A stretch of 64,000 nt of DNA, taken from assembly GCF_000981035.1 (NCBI RefSeq), contig NZ_LAYJ01000112.1, positions 184,520 through 248,519 of the forward strand, written 5' to 3'. Shown here in pieces: positions 43,710 to 52,747 of the stretch (its first letter is position 1; the number at the start of each line of letters is the position of its first letter). The notes under the pieces are model-generated. The model worked only from the letters and a program-made list of their open reading frames with translations. It made no database searches and was not told the origin of the DNA. A program made the position numbers and the translations under genes. Origin of the DNA: Christensenella hongkongensis. GTDB taxonomy: Bacteria; Bacillota; Clostridia; Christensenellales; Christensenellaceae.

Positions 43710-44720
43710 ATGAAAAAAATCATGGTAATCGTATTGTGCCTCGCATTGGCGGTAGCGCTGGTGGCATGCTCTTCTACGCCTGCTGAACCGGCGGCGGAGG
43801 AAAGCACAACAGCGCCGTCGGCAGAAGCAACGGCTTCCGCTGATGCAAGCGGCGTGTCAAACGATTCCGACAAGCACTACAAATTCGGTTTCACGGAATG
43901 GGGCGCGGGAGATTTCTTTGACGCAGTATACGCTCCGATTGAAGAAGCGGTTACGGCAAATGGAGATACCATCATCCATTTGGAAGGACAGGCCGACAGC
44001 AACGCACAGCTCCAGATTGTAGAAGATTTTATCAGCCAGGGCGTTGACCTTGTATTCTTCAATCCGGTTGACTCGGAAGCGTGCAGACCGGCGGTGGAAG
44101 CGCTTGTAGAAGCGGGGATCCCGGTTGTAAACTTCGATTCCGCGGTTGTAAATATCGAACAGGTTGATACCTTCATCGCTACGGATAACTTTAAAGCGGG
44201 ACAGCTGGCGGCAGAGGCACTGAAAAAGGACTTCCCGGACGGCGGGAAGGTAGCGGTACTCGACCTTCCGGTTAACACGGCTGCAACTGACCGCGCAGAC
44301 GGTTTCCTCGACGGCATCAAGGATTCCAACTTTGAAGTCGTAGCACAGCTGGATGCTGGCGGAAAGCCGGAAAAGGGCCTGGAAATCACAAATGATATCC
44401 TGCAGGCCAACGATGACCTGGTTGCGATATTCGCAATCAACGACGAATCTGGTATGGGCGCGTATGCAGCAGTGGTTGCCGCGGGTGAAGACGTTGCAAT
44501 CTACGGCGTAAACGGTGGCCCTGAAGCAAAGGCGGAAATTTCAAAAAATACGGTTTACCGGGCAACGGCGGCACAGTCGCCGATCAACATCGGCAAAGCC
44601 AGCGTCGAGGCCGCTTATAAAATACTAAATGGCGAAAACGTTGAGAAAGAAATCTACATCGAGCCTTTCATCATCGACAGGGATAACGTTAAGGATTACC
44701 TTGCGGAATCATGGCAATAA
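43710..44720 (+). CDS. Sugar-binding lipoprotein of third ABC importer
   Basis: A 336-residue PBP1-type lipoprotein. The leader ends in LVAC with Cys20 as the anchor; a Thr/Ala/Glu/Ser linker extends to about residue 50. The domain begins YKFGFTEWGAGDFF and contains DLVFFNPVDSEACRPAVEAL and INDESGMGAYAAVVAAG. Unlike the other two importers in the window, the binding protein is first in the operon. GGAGG precedes the ATG. A GC-rich stem-loop follows it. Confidence 0.93.
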   Translation: MKKIMVIVLCLALAVALVACSSTPAEPAAEESTTAPSAEATASADASGVSNDSDKHYKFGFTEWGAGDFFDAVYAPIEEAVTANGDTIIHLEGQADSNAQLQIVEDFISQGVDLVFFNPVDSEACRPAVEALVEAGIPVVNFDSAVVNIEQVDTFIATDNFKAGQLAAEALKKDFPDGGKVAVLDLPVNTAATDRADGFLDGIKDSNFEVVAQLDAGGKPEKGLEITNDILQANDDLVAIFAINDESGMGAYAAVVAAGEDVAIYGVNGGPEAKAEISKNTVYRATAAQSPINIGKASVEAAYKILNGENVEKEIYIEPFIIDRDNVKDYLAESWQ

Positions 44721-44757
44721 GGAAAAGCAAACAAATACAATGAAGTATTAGGCAGAG

Positions 44758-44787
44758 ATTCCGGCGCGGACACCTCCGCGCCGGAAT
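44758..44787 (+). repeat. Stable stem-loop between binding-protein and ATPase genes
   Basis: ATTCCGGCGCGGA and TCCGCGCCGGAAT form a 13-bp perfect stem with a four-base loop. No T run follows. It probably stabilises the binding-protein message or thins transcription into the ATPase and permease genes. Confidence 0.8.
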
Positions 44788-44878
44788 AAAAAAGATCATT
44801 GATACAACCAAAAATATTGAAATAAGAGAATAACGGGTAAGGACCGATGAAATAGAAAAACATGAGGGAGGTATGAGA

Positions 44879-46369
44879 ATGAGCGTTTTACTGGAAATGA
44901 AAAATATATCCAAAAGCTTTCCGGGCACCAAAGCGCTTGACAAGGTGCAACTCGAGGTGCGCGGTGGAGAGGTTCACGCGCTGCTTGGAGAAAACGGCGC
45001 GGGGAAATCAACACTCATCAAAGTGCTGGGCGGCATTTATACCAAAGATGAAGGCGAAATATTGATTGAGGGAAAAAAGGTTGAAATCAAGGATATCAAC
45101 TCTGCCAGGCAAAATGGAATCAGTATCATTCACCAGGAGCTGATGCTGATCCCGCACATGTCGGTAGCGGAAAATATCTATTTGGGCCAGGAACTCGACG
45201 GGAAGTTTGGAAGTGTCAGGCTATCTCAGCAGCTCAGGGAAGCGCAGGCGATACTGGACCGGTTTGGGCTTGACATAAAAGCGAACCAACAGCTTGGAGA
45301 ACTCAATATTGCGGAACAGCAGATGATTGAAATCGTTCGTTCGATTTCCTTTGGAGCCCGCATCATCGTTATGGACGAGCCGACCTCTTCGCTCTCCAAT
45401 AAAGAGGTCGAGGTCATGTTCGATACGGTCAGAAAATTAAAAGCACAGGGCATGGGAATCATATATATCTCACACAGGATGTCCGAGCTTGATGAAATAT
45501 CGGACAGGATCACCATCATGCGCGACGGACAATATGTCGACACGGTTGTCACAAAGGATTCAACCCGCGAAAAGCTTGTTTCGCTGATGGTGGGCAGGGA
45601 ATTATCCAGTTATTACACAAAGACGGATACCGCAACCGACGAAGTGATTCTGGAAGTGAAGGGGCTTTCGGACGGTATGCGCGTGAAGGACTGCAGCTTT
45701 GATTTGCGGAAGGGAGAAATCCTGGGATTTTCGGGCCTTGTGGGCGCGGGGCGCAGCGAAGCGATGAATTGCATCTTTGGCCTGCAAAAGCCGGCTGCCG
45801 GAACCATAAAGCTGGATGGGAAGGAAATTAAAATCGCAGATCCCATCGAAGCGATTGACCTTGGAATCGGTATGGTGCCGGAGGACAGGAAACAGCTGGG
45901 GCTGTTTCTGGAACAGAGCGTCAGGTTTAATATGACCATTGACGTTTTATCAGACTTCATCAAGGGCGTGGCGCTAAAGCGCGGACATGAAAAGGAACTC
46001 GCGCAGACCTATATCGATAAAATGTCTGTGAAGGTTTCCACGATGGAACAGAGCGTATCCGGACTCTCAGGGGGGAACCAGCAAAAGGTGCTGATTGCAA
46101 GGTGGCTGCTGTGTACCAAACGCATCCTGATACTCGACGAGCCCACAAGGGGCGTAGACGTGAAAACAAAGGCTGAAATCTATGAGCTGATCAATGGTTT
46201 GGCAGCCGAGGGAATGTCGATCATTATGATTTCTTCGGAATTGCCGGAGCTCATTAACATGAGCGACAGGGTGGTCGTGATGTGCCACGGTACAACGACA
46301 GGCGTGCTCCGGCGTGAAGAGCTGGATCAGGAAAAGATAATGATGCTGGCTACAACCGATGTAGCGTAA
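44879..46369 (+). CDS. Third sugar ABC importer, duplicated ATP-binding subunit
   Basis: A 496-residue RbsA-type ATPase. Walker A GENGAGKST is at residues 37-45; the first Walker B region is IIVMDEPTSSLS; the second cassette has LSGGNQQKVLIARW and ILDEPTRGVDVKTK. Two in-frame ATGs occur; GAGGGAGG at 44864-44871 favours the one at 44879. It is followed 22 bases later by the permease gene. It belongs with the lipoprotein upstream and the kinase downstream. Confidence 0.95.
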   Translation: MSVLLEMKNISKSFPGTKALDKVQLEVRGGEVHALLGENGAGKSTLIKVLGGIYTKDEGEILIEGKKVEIKDINSARQNGISIIHQELMLIPHMSVAENIYLGQELDGKFGSVRLSQQLREAQAILDRFGLDIKANQQLGELNIAEQQMIEIVRSISFGARIIVMDEPTSSLSNKEVEVMFDTVRKLKAQGMGIIYISHRMSELDEISDRITIMRDGQYVDTVVTKDSTREKLVSLMVGRELSSYYTKTDTATDEVILEVKGLSDGMRVKDCSFDLRKGEILGFSGLVGAGRSEAMNCIFGLQKPAAGTIKLDGKEIKIADPIEAIDLGIGMVPEDRKQLGLFLEQSVRFNMTIDVLSDFIKGVALKRGHEKELAQTYIDKMSVKVSTMEQSVSGLSGGNQQKVLIARWLLCTKRILILDEPTRGVDVKTKAEIYELINGLAAEGMSIIMISSELPELINMSDRVVVMCHGTTTGVLRREELDQEKIMMLATTDVA

Positions 46370-46391
46370 CAATAGTTGGAGGTATAGAAAA

Positions 46392-47387
46392 GTGAAGGCT
46401 CAGGTAACTTTGGAAAAAAGAAACGGACTTTCGGGTTTTGGGCATACGTTTATGACAGGACTCAAAAGCAAAATAGGTATTCTCATCGGGCTGGCTGCGC
46501 TGTGCGTGGTGCTGGCGATCCTGACGGATTCGTTTGCCACGTCGCGCAACATTCTGAGCGTACTGCGTCAGATGTCCACAAACGTATTTCTTGCATGCGG
46601 CATGACAATGGTCATCATCCTGGGATGTATTGATTTATCGGTTGGTTCCGTTATTGCGGTGTCGGCCTGCCTGTGCGCAGGCTTTATCACCAACAACGGC
46701 ATGGCTTCGATTGTGGCGATACCCCTTGCAATGGGCTGCGGGACGCTGATCGGCGTGTTTAACGGCTTTGTAGTGTCGCGAACCACAATTCCCTCTTTCA
46801 TCGTGACGCTTGCCACTATGAATATTGGCCGTGGCTTCGTAAAGGTATATACGCAGAATAAAACGATCATGGTAAACGACGATTTATTTGGATTTATCGG
46901 AACAGGGTACTTCGGTGCGATTCCCGCACCTGTCGTATTTATGATCATCATCATCGCAATCACCGGGCTGCTGCTGGCATATTCGAAATTTGGCCGCCAC
47001 ATCTATGCGGTGGGCGATAACAAACAGGCGGCGACTTATGCCGGCATCAATGCCAAAAAGGTGACGTTCGTCGTCTTTATCCTCGCTGCGTTGTTTGCAT
47101 CGTTTGCCGGAATTATCAGCGCGTCGCGGACCTTTTCCGGACAGTTCAGCGTGGGAGACGGAGCAGAAATGGACGCCATTGCCGCGGTTATACTGGGAGG
47201 CACCAGCATGAGCGGCGGCGTAGGCACCATATCGGGTACCATCATCGGCTGCCTCATCATAGCGATCCTGAGCAACGGAATGAATTTATTGGCCATTGAT
47301 TCGTCCATGCAGGACATTGTGAAGGGTATCGTAATACTGATTGCCGTTACCATCGATTTTCTGAAAAAACGAAATGAAAAATTCTAA
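46392..47387 (+). CDS. Third sugar ABC importer, permease subunit (GTG start)
   Basis: A 331-residue RbsC-type permease with VIILGCIDLSVGSVIAVSAC, GRHIYAVGDNKQAATYAGIN and MDAIAAVILGGTSMSGGVG. The start codon is GTG at 46392, nine bases after TTGGAGG. It is predicted to carry the sugar or small glycoside released or cleaved by the GH32-like enzymes. Confidence 0.94.
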   Translation: MKAQVTLEKRNGLSGFGHTFMTGLKSKIGILIGLAALCVVLAILTDSFATSRNILSVLRQMSTNVFLACGMTMVIILGCIDLSVGSVIAVSACLCAGFITNNGMASIVAIPLAMGCGTLIGVFNGFVVSRTTIPSFIVTLATMNIGRGFVKVYTQNKTIMVNDDLFGFIGTGYFGAIPAPVVFMIIIIAITGLLLAYSKFGRHIYAVGDNKQAATYAGINAKKVTFVVFILAALFASFAGIISASRTFSGQFSVGDGAEMDAIAAVILGGTSMSGGVGTISGTIIGCLIIAILSNGMNLLAIDSSMQDIVKGIVILIAVTIDFLKKRNEKF

Positions 47388-47450
47388 GCTGCCGACAAAA
47401 CGAAGTAAACACTTGAGGAGGGGCGGGACTGTCCGCCGCAGAGGAATAGT

Positions 47451-48941
47451 ATGTCGATTTTATTGGGAATAGATATCGGTACGTCAAGCACAAAGGCTTT
47501 GCTGCTGGACAGCGAAAACGGCGTAATTGACGTAGCTTCACAGGGCTATGAGGTGATTGTGCCGCAAATGGGGTATGCGGAGCAGAACCCCGGAAAATGG
47601 TGGAACGCTGTCTGCGATACATTGGGAAAGCTGAAGTCTGACCACCAGGCTGCGTTTGAAAAAATTGCGGCGGTTGGGCTGTCGGGGCAGATGCACGGCC
47701 TTGTCGCCGTGAATGCGAACGGCAAGCCCGTACGTCCGGCGATTATATGGCTGGACCAGCGCTCAAACAGACAGGTGGAGGAAATCAAAAAGCTGCTGTC
47801 TGAGGATGAGATCAAGAGGATCGCGCATAACGATCCATACACCGGCTTTGCCTTCCCGTCGCTTATGTGGATCAGGGAAAACGAACCGGAGCATTACAGG
47901 CAGATCGATAAGGTACTGATGCCCAAGGATTATATCAGGTACAGGATGACAGGGGCATATGGGGCGGATGCGTCTGATGCGTCGTCCACAACCTGCTTTG
48001 ACGTCAGGGCAAGAGGCTGGAGCGAAGAATTTATTTGCAGGACAGGTCTTGACAGGGATTTTTTCCCTGATTGCCACGAATCGACTGAAATTGCAGGTGA
48101 GGTATCGCCGGAATGTGAGAGGCAAACAGGGCTTCGCGCAGGGATCCCGGTCATCTTTGGCGGCGGAGACCAGCAGTGCCAGTGCATTGGAAACGGCGCG
48201 TATCAGGAAGGCGTCGTGGTGTCCAACATCGGCACGGGCGGGGAGATCGCATCCTACATAGCGGAGGATATATATGATCCGAAGCTCAGGACGCACACCT
48301 TCTGCCACGCGATCAACAAAGCGTTTATTATCTATGGCGCAACCCTGTGCAGCGGCATGTCGCTGCGGTGGCTCAAGGACAATATCCTGAAAAAGCAATC
48401 CTTCGAGGAATTGAGCGACATGGCGGCCCAGATTCCTGCGGGCAGTGAAGGGATCGTGTTTCTTCCGCACCTGACAGGGGAAAGAACACCCTATATGAAT
48501 CCAAAATCCAAAGGGATTTTCTTTGGGCTCCAGCTGATCCATGACGACAGGCATTTTGCCCGCGCCGTAATGGAAGGGGTTGCCTTCGGACTCAAGGGAA
48601 CGCTCGATATTTTCGACGAACTGGGAATTGGCGTTGAACGTATCATCGCGTCAGGAGGAGCGGCTACAAGCCCTGTATGGCTGCAAATCCAGGCGGATAT
48701 CTTTGGAAAAGAGATCGTCGTTTCACAGGTTAAGGAGCAGGCGTGCCTCGGCGCAGGAATACTGGCTGCGCTTGGCACGGGTATATTCCGTACGGCACAG
48801 GACAGCAGCCACCTGATTGCATTTGATAAGACTGTGTACGAACCGTCTGCAAAAACGAAGAACGTTTATGACGAAGCATATCAACTGTTTGTTGATCTAT
48901 ATGAAAATAATAAAGATTTGTTCGAAAGGACAAACATATAA
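47451..48941 (+). CDS. FGGY-family sugar kinase (xylulokinase-like)
   Basis: A 496-residue kinase of the xylulokinase branch. The N-terminal phosphate loop is LGIDIGTSSTKALLLD, followed by GLSGQMHGLVAV and WLDQRSNRQ, the substrate-site wording of XylB. The C-terminal ATP site has VIASGGAATSPVWLQIQADI. Xylulokinases phosphorylate D-xylulose, but close relatives act on D-fructose-like and other ketoses. Here it sits between a sugar importer and a GH32-like gene, so a ketose freed from a glycoside is a reasonable substrate. GAGGAA precedes the ATG. Confidence 0.88.
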   Translation: MSILLGIDIGTSSTKALLLDSENGVIDVASQGYEVIVPQMGYAEQNPGKWWNAVCDTLGKLKSDHQAAFEKIAAVGLSGQMHGLVAVNANGKPVRPAIIWLDQRSNRQVEEIKKLLSEDEIKRIAHNDPYTGFAFPSLMWIRENEPEHYRQIDKVLMPKDYIRYRMTGAYGADASDASSTTCFDVRARGWSEEFICRTGLDRDFFPDCHESTEIAGEVSPECERQTGLRAGIPVIFGGGDQQCQCIGNGAYQEGVVVSNIGTGGEIASYIAEDIYDPKLRTHTFCHAINKAFIIYGATLCSGMSLRWLKDNILKKQSFEELSDMAAQIPAGSEGIVFLPHLTGERTPYMNPKSKGIFFGLQLIHDDRHFARAVMEGVAFGLKGTLDIFDELGIGVERIIASGGAATSPVWLQIQADIFGKEIVVSQVKEQACLGAGILAALGTGIFRTAQDSSHLIAFDKTVYEPSAKTKNVYDEAYQLFVDLYENNKDLFERTNI

Positions 48942-48968
48942 AATAATAAAAAGTAAGGAGATTTCATT

Positions 48969-50477
48969 ATGTCTAACATTTATCGCCGTTCAGGCCCGAA
49001 GAACCCGCCTTGCAGTGATCCGATGCCTTTGTTTTTTGACGGGGAATATCATGTGATACACTTAAGCCCGCCGTGGGACTCCCTGGGAGAAATTGTACCC
49101 GAAATCAGGAGCAAGGATACACAACGCCATATTTCCAGCAAAGATATGGTGCATTGGACGGTGCATGAGCCGGCGCTCTATCCCGGTGAACCGGGACAGA
49201 TGGATGAGGATGGGTGCTGGACCGGAAGCCTCGTACGCAAACGGGACGACGGAATGTTCTATCTGTTTTTTACGTCGTTTGACCATGACGCGGAAAATCC
49301 GCAGAAGATAAGCCTTGCAACGAGCGAAGACGGATATCATTATACAAAGCGTCCGGACTTCCCGACCTTGCGTCCGGATCCCTATCTGGAGCAGATCGAT
49401 TATCGCGATTCCTACGTGTTCTGGAATGAAGACGAACAGGTGTATTGGATGGTGCTGGCCGCCAGATATAAGGATGGCGGGCCGTTCCACAGGAAAGGCG
49501 TTATTACCTACCGCACGTCATCCGATCTGTGGAACTGGAGCGAGGATCATGTTTTATATTCGCCCTGGTATATGGTTTGCCCGGAATGCCCGGAGATGTT
49601 TAAGATGGGCGATTGGTGGTATTTGGTATATTCCCACTTTGACCAGAACGCCAAAACGACATACCGTATTTCAAAGAGCTGCCATGGGCCGTGGCGCACG
49701 CCGCGTCTCCCGGGCTTTGACGGAAGGCGTTTTTATGCGGCGAAATCGCTTACAGACGGCAAACGCCGTTTTCAGTGGGGGAATATCTATGAACGCGAAA
49801 CGCTGACCAATGAGGGAAGATGGACCTACGCGGGCGATATGGCAATGCCGCACGAGCTGTTGCAGCAGGAGGACGGCACACTTGTCGTATGCGTGCCCCA
49901 TGAAATCGTGGATTCGTTTGGGAAACCCGTGCCAAAGCAGTTCAAGCCGATGATGGGCGACTGGAAAGAGGAAAAAGATTCCCTCAGGGTGGAATCCACA
50001 TCCACCTTTGCATACGGCTTCTTTGAAGAACAAAGCAAAGATGCGGTAATGCTGCATGCGAAGCTGAATCTGGAAGACGGATACGGCGCGTTTGGCCTGC
50101 TGCTTAAAAGCACGGAAGGCCTGTCGCCTTCATGGGAGCTGATTTTCGAACCCGCGCGTTCCAGGGTGAGCATCACCCGTTACCCGGTTGCGCTTGATCC
50201 TTTCTGGGAAACACTGAATCCGGAAATAGACGACGCGCCGATGGAGGTCGACGGCCCAAGAACCATAGAACGCCCCCTGAAGATTGAAAACGGCAGGGAG
50301 ATCGACGTCAAGGCGTTTGTGGACGGTTCCTTTGTGGAATGCTTTGTAAACGACGAGCTTGCGCTTTCCTACCGCATCTACGATCCGACGGGAGGAGTGC
50401 CCTTCCATAAATTTGGACTGTTCGTTGAAGACGGCACACTGAACGTAACAAACATTAAACTGAACGAGGAAGTCTGA
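48969..50477 (+). CDS. GH32-like glycosidase paralogue with altered RDP motif
   Basis: A 502-residue relative of the protein at 40248-41717, last in the importer-kinase operon. Landmarks are Asp17 in CSDPMPLFF, RDS at residues 146-148 where GH32 has RDP, and Glu206 in VCPECPEMF. The C-terminal beta-sandwich has SFVECFVNDELALSYR. No signal peptide is present. AAGGAG precedes the ATG. The three acidic positions are retained, so it could be catalytic, but the changed surroundings suggest a different substrate from classical invertases or levanases. A non-catalytic or GH43-like role is the alternative. Confidence 0.8.
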   Translation: MSNIYRRSGPKNPPCSDPMPLFFDGEYHVIHLSPPWDSLGEIVPEIRSKDTQRHISSKDMVHWTVHEPALYPGEPGQMDEDGCWTGSLVRKRDDGMFYLFFTSFDHDAENPQKISLATSEDGYHYTKRPDFPTLRPDPYLEQIDYRDSYVFWNEDEQVYWMVLAARYKDGGPFHRKGVITYRTSSDLWNWSEDHVLYSPWYMVCPECPEMFKMGDWWYLVYSHFDQNAKTTYRISKSCHGPWRTPRLPGFDGRRFYAAKSLTDGKRRFQWGNIYERETLTNEGRWTYAGDMAMPHELLQQEDGTLVVCVPHEIVDSFGKPVPKQFKPMMGDWKEEKDSLRVESTSTFAYGFFEEQSKDAVMLHAKLNLEDGYGAFGLLLKSTEGLSPSWELIFEPARSRVSITRYPVALDPFWETLNPEIDDAPMEVDGPRTIERPLKIENGREIDVKAFVDGSFVECFVNDELALSYRIYDPTGGVPFHKFGLFVEDGTLNVTNIKLNEEV

Positions 50478-50548
50478 AATAAAAGCCATTCTCCCTGTCA
50501 AAAAGGGGAAGGCAAAAGCAGCTGACAATTCATTTTGATTCCGACACG

Positions 50549-50585
50549 AAAAAGATCCGCGTATCAAAACGCAGATCTTTTTTGT
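50549..50585. terminator. Bidirectional terminator after GH32-like paralogue
   Basis: AAAGATCCGCGT and ACGCAGATCTTT pair with a single mismatch around a six-base loop; A and T tracts flank it, so it can also end the convergent phosphate-transport transcript. Confidence 0.85.
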
Positions 50586-50633
50586 ATTTCGTCAGGATAG
50601 CCGGATCGTGCAAAGCCTGTAGAACTTGCACGG

Positions 50634-51257
50634 TCAGGTGTTTTTCATGATTACGCTTTCAAGCGTATTTGCAACGTCTTCGCACGCGTCGCAGCAATTT
50701 TCAAGATAGTCGAAGGTTTTGGACCAGGCTATGATTTCGAGGGGATCTTTTGAGGTCACGTGCAGATTGCGCATCGCTTTGGTGTATAGCTGGTCGCCTT
50801 CGCCTTCCAGGCGGTTGAGTTCAATAATATACTCCATAAGGAGGGCGGGTTTTTTGAAATTATGGAATTCCTGCATGGCCTTTTTCATTGTGCTGCAGCA
50901 GTTCATGATAATATCCATGAACTCGAGTGCGTCAGGACGAATGGCCTGAATATTAAAGGTGTATATTTTTACAATCACGTCCTCCACGGCGTCCGTTACG
51001 TCGTCAATCCGCTCGGCAAGCTCTGTGATGTCTTCGCGCTCGATCGGGGGGAGAAATTCATGCGTCAGAACCTTCATCATATGATGCTTGGTGTCGTCCG
51101 CGCTGTGCTCGATATCATGCAGCGCGTTCATGGATTCGGCAACTGTTTCAGGATTAAAATCGCGCAGCGTACGATTCAAAATTTCCGCGCCGTCGCAGGA
51201 ATAGCCCACGAGCTTTACAAATTCGTCAAAATAGTTGTAAGCGTTTTTTCGTGCCAT
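50634..51257 (-). CDS. DUF47 (PhoU-like) phosphate transport accessory protein
   Basis: A 207-residue helical protein of the DUF47/YkaA family, starting MARKNAYNYFDEFVKLVGYS and containing DIEHSADDTKHHMMKVLTHE and PIEREDITELAERIDDVTD, the metal-binding PhoU-like motifs. These proteins accompany PiT transporters and are thought to regulate them. It begins 35 bases after the PiT gene on the same strand. GAAAGGA precedes the ATG. Confidence 0.92.
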   Translation of the reverse strand: MARKNAYNYFDEFVKLVGYSCDGAEILNRTLRDFNPETVAESMNALHDIEHSADDTKHHMMKVLTHEFLPPIEREDITELAERIDDVTDAVEDVIVKIYTFNIQAIRPDALEFMDIIMNCCSTMKKAMQEFHNFKKPALLMEYIIELNRLEGEGDQLYTKAMRNLHVTSKDPLEIIAWSKTFDYLENCCDACEDVANTLESVIMKNT

Positions 51258-51291
51258 AATAGATTCCTTTCAAATTTGAGACCGGCAAGGT

Positions 51292-52344
51292 TCAGAAGAT
51301 TCCCATGAAGAGCAACGCCATTAAAAAACCTATGACGCCGCAGCCGGGGAAGGTAAGTATCCATGCCATAAACATATCCTTCACAACGCCCCAGTGAACG
51401 GAGGAAACGCGCCGTGCCGCGCCTACGCCCATGATGGCAGTGGTTTTCGTGTGCGTCGTACTGACCGGGAGCCCCGTAAGGGAAGAGATCAGCAGGCAGG
51501 TGGTGGCGGATACGTCGGCTGAAAAACCCTGATAGCCTTTGAGATGGACCATATCCATCCCAACCGCCTTAATGATGCGGTAGCCGCCGATCGAGGTCCC
51601 GAGGGCCATGACGACGGAGCACAGGATCATCAGCCAGATCGGTATTTCAAAGGACGTCACATTAGCCTGCCCTTTGGCAAGAAAGATGCCAAGAAGGAAC
51701 ACGCCCATAAATTTTTGCCCGTCCTGCGCGCCGTGCATAAACGACATAGCTGCAGCACCGCCGATCTGCCCATAATGGAAAAATTTTGTGGTTTTGCGGC
51801 GGTCAATATCCCGTGCGGCAAACGCCGTGATTTTTGCGGATACCCAGCCCAGTCCAAACCCAAGGCCGGTGGAAAGCGCAAGGCCATACAATACCTTTAC
51901 CCATTCCGCGCCGTTGATGCCGCCAAGGCCGCCGTGCATTGCGATCGCAGCACCGGAAAGCCCGGCAATGAGCGCATGGCTTTCGCTGGTGGGAATCCCA
52001 AAGCGCCATGCCACGGTAGCCCATGTAACGATGGCTACCATTGCGGCGCACAGCGCGACCAGAGCTTCGTGTGAGTTCCCGCCAAAATCGACCATGCTAT
52101 AAATGGTGTAGGCGACGGTGGCGTTTACCATGGTCATAAGCAGCACGCCGAGAAAGTTGAACACTGCGGCCATCAGGATCGCGGGCTTGGGCTTTAGGGC
52201 GCGTGTGGAAACGCAGGTTGCAATCGCGTTTGGCGCATCTGTCCAGCCGTTCACCAGAATAACCCCAAGTGTCAGGATGACGGTGATGAGCAGCGCGGGA
52301 TTGGAGCCGAGCTGGGATATAAAATCCGGTAATGAAATTGTCAT
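51292..52344 (-). CDS. PiT-family inorganic phosphate transporter
   Basis: A 350-residue permease with about ten hydrophobic spans and two PiT repeats: NGWTDAPNAIATCVSTRAL near the N terminus and FMHGAQDGQKFMGV in the second half. GLPVSTTHTKTTAIMGVGA is the conserved late loop. It should import phosphate by cation symport. The presence of the DUF47 partner supports the call. It is divergent from the AlkC-like gene. Confidence 0.93.
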   Translation of the reverse strand: MTISLPDFISQLGSNPALLITVILTLGVILVNGWTDAPNAIATCVSTRALKPKPAILMAAVFNFLGVLLMTMVNATVAYTIYSMVDFGGNSHEALVALCAAMVAIVTWATVAWRFGIPTSESHALIAGLSGAAIAMHGGLGGINGAEWVKVLYGLALSTGLGFGLGWVSAKITAFAARDIDRRKTTKFFHYGQIGGAAAMSFMHGAQDGQKFMGVFLLGIFLAKGQANVTSFEIPIWLMILCSVVMALGTSIGGYRIIKAVGMDMVHLKGYQGFSADVSATTCLLISSLTGLPVSTTHTKTTAIMGVGAARRVSSVHWGVVKDMFMAWILTFPGCGVIGFLMALLFMGIF

Positions 52345-52747
52345 AATAATTCCCCCGTCAAAAAAATGATCATAACGATATTTCTACCTTTATAAACAGA
52401 AAAAGCAGTGACATACCACTTTTCATAAAAGATTCCCAAATACAGGATAAACCAAAAAGGGAAATAATGAAAGAGGTTGTGAAACGATATTGAAAAGATT
52501 TCCGGGATGCACCGCGGCCGGAGTTTGCTTTGTCTTTCAGGCCAAGCCGCTGTATCATAATAACCTGTCGTTTGGTTTCGCATATGGGGACTGAAAATAT
52601 GACGTTAGCTGTCGGATAGAATGTGCTATGATAAATACAGATCAACTTGTGGCGTAAAAACATGTTTGGCTGTCAGGACGGCATCCCCTGTCGTAAGAGT
52701 TGATGTGAACGTTCGTGGCGAAATGCCATTTGAAAAGAGGAAGCAAT
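52345..52747. other. Divergent gap between PiT and AlkC-like genes
   Basis: About 400 bases without a recognised gene. An extended -10 box TGCTATGAT (52624-52632) with a weak TTAGCT upstream could serve the AlkC-like gene. Several stop codons interrupt every frame. Confidence 0.5.

Noticed and set aside
47451-48941. Naming the FGGY kinase xylB
   Set aside because: The motifs fit xylulokinase, but no xylose isomerase is in that operon and the GH32-like neighbours suggest another ketose, so no symbol was given.
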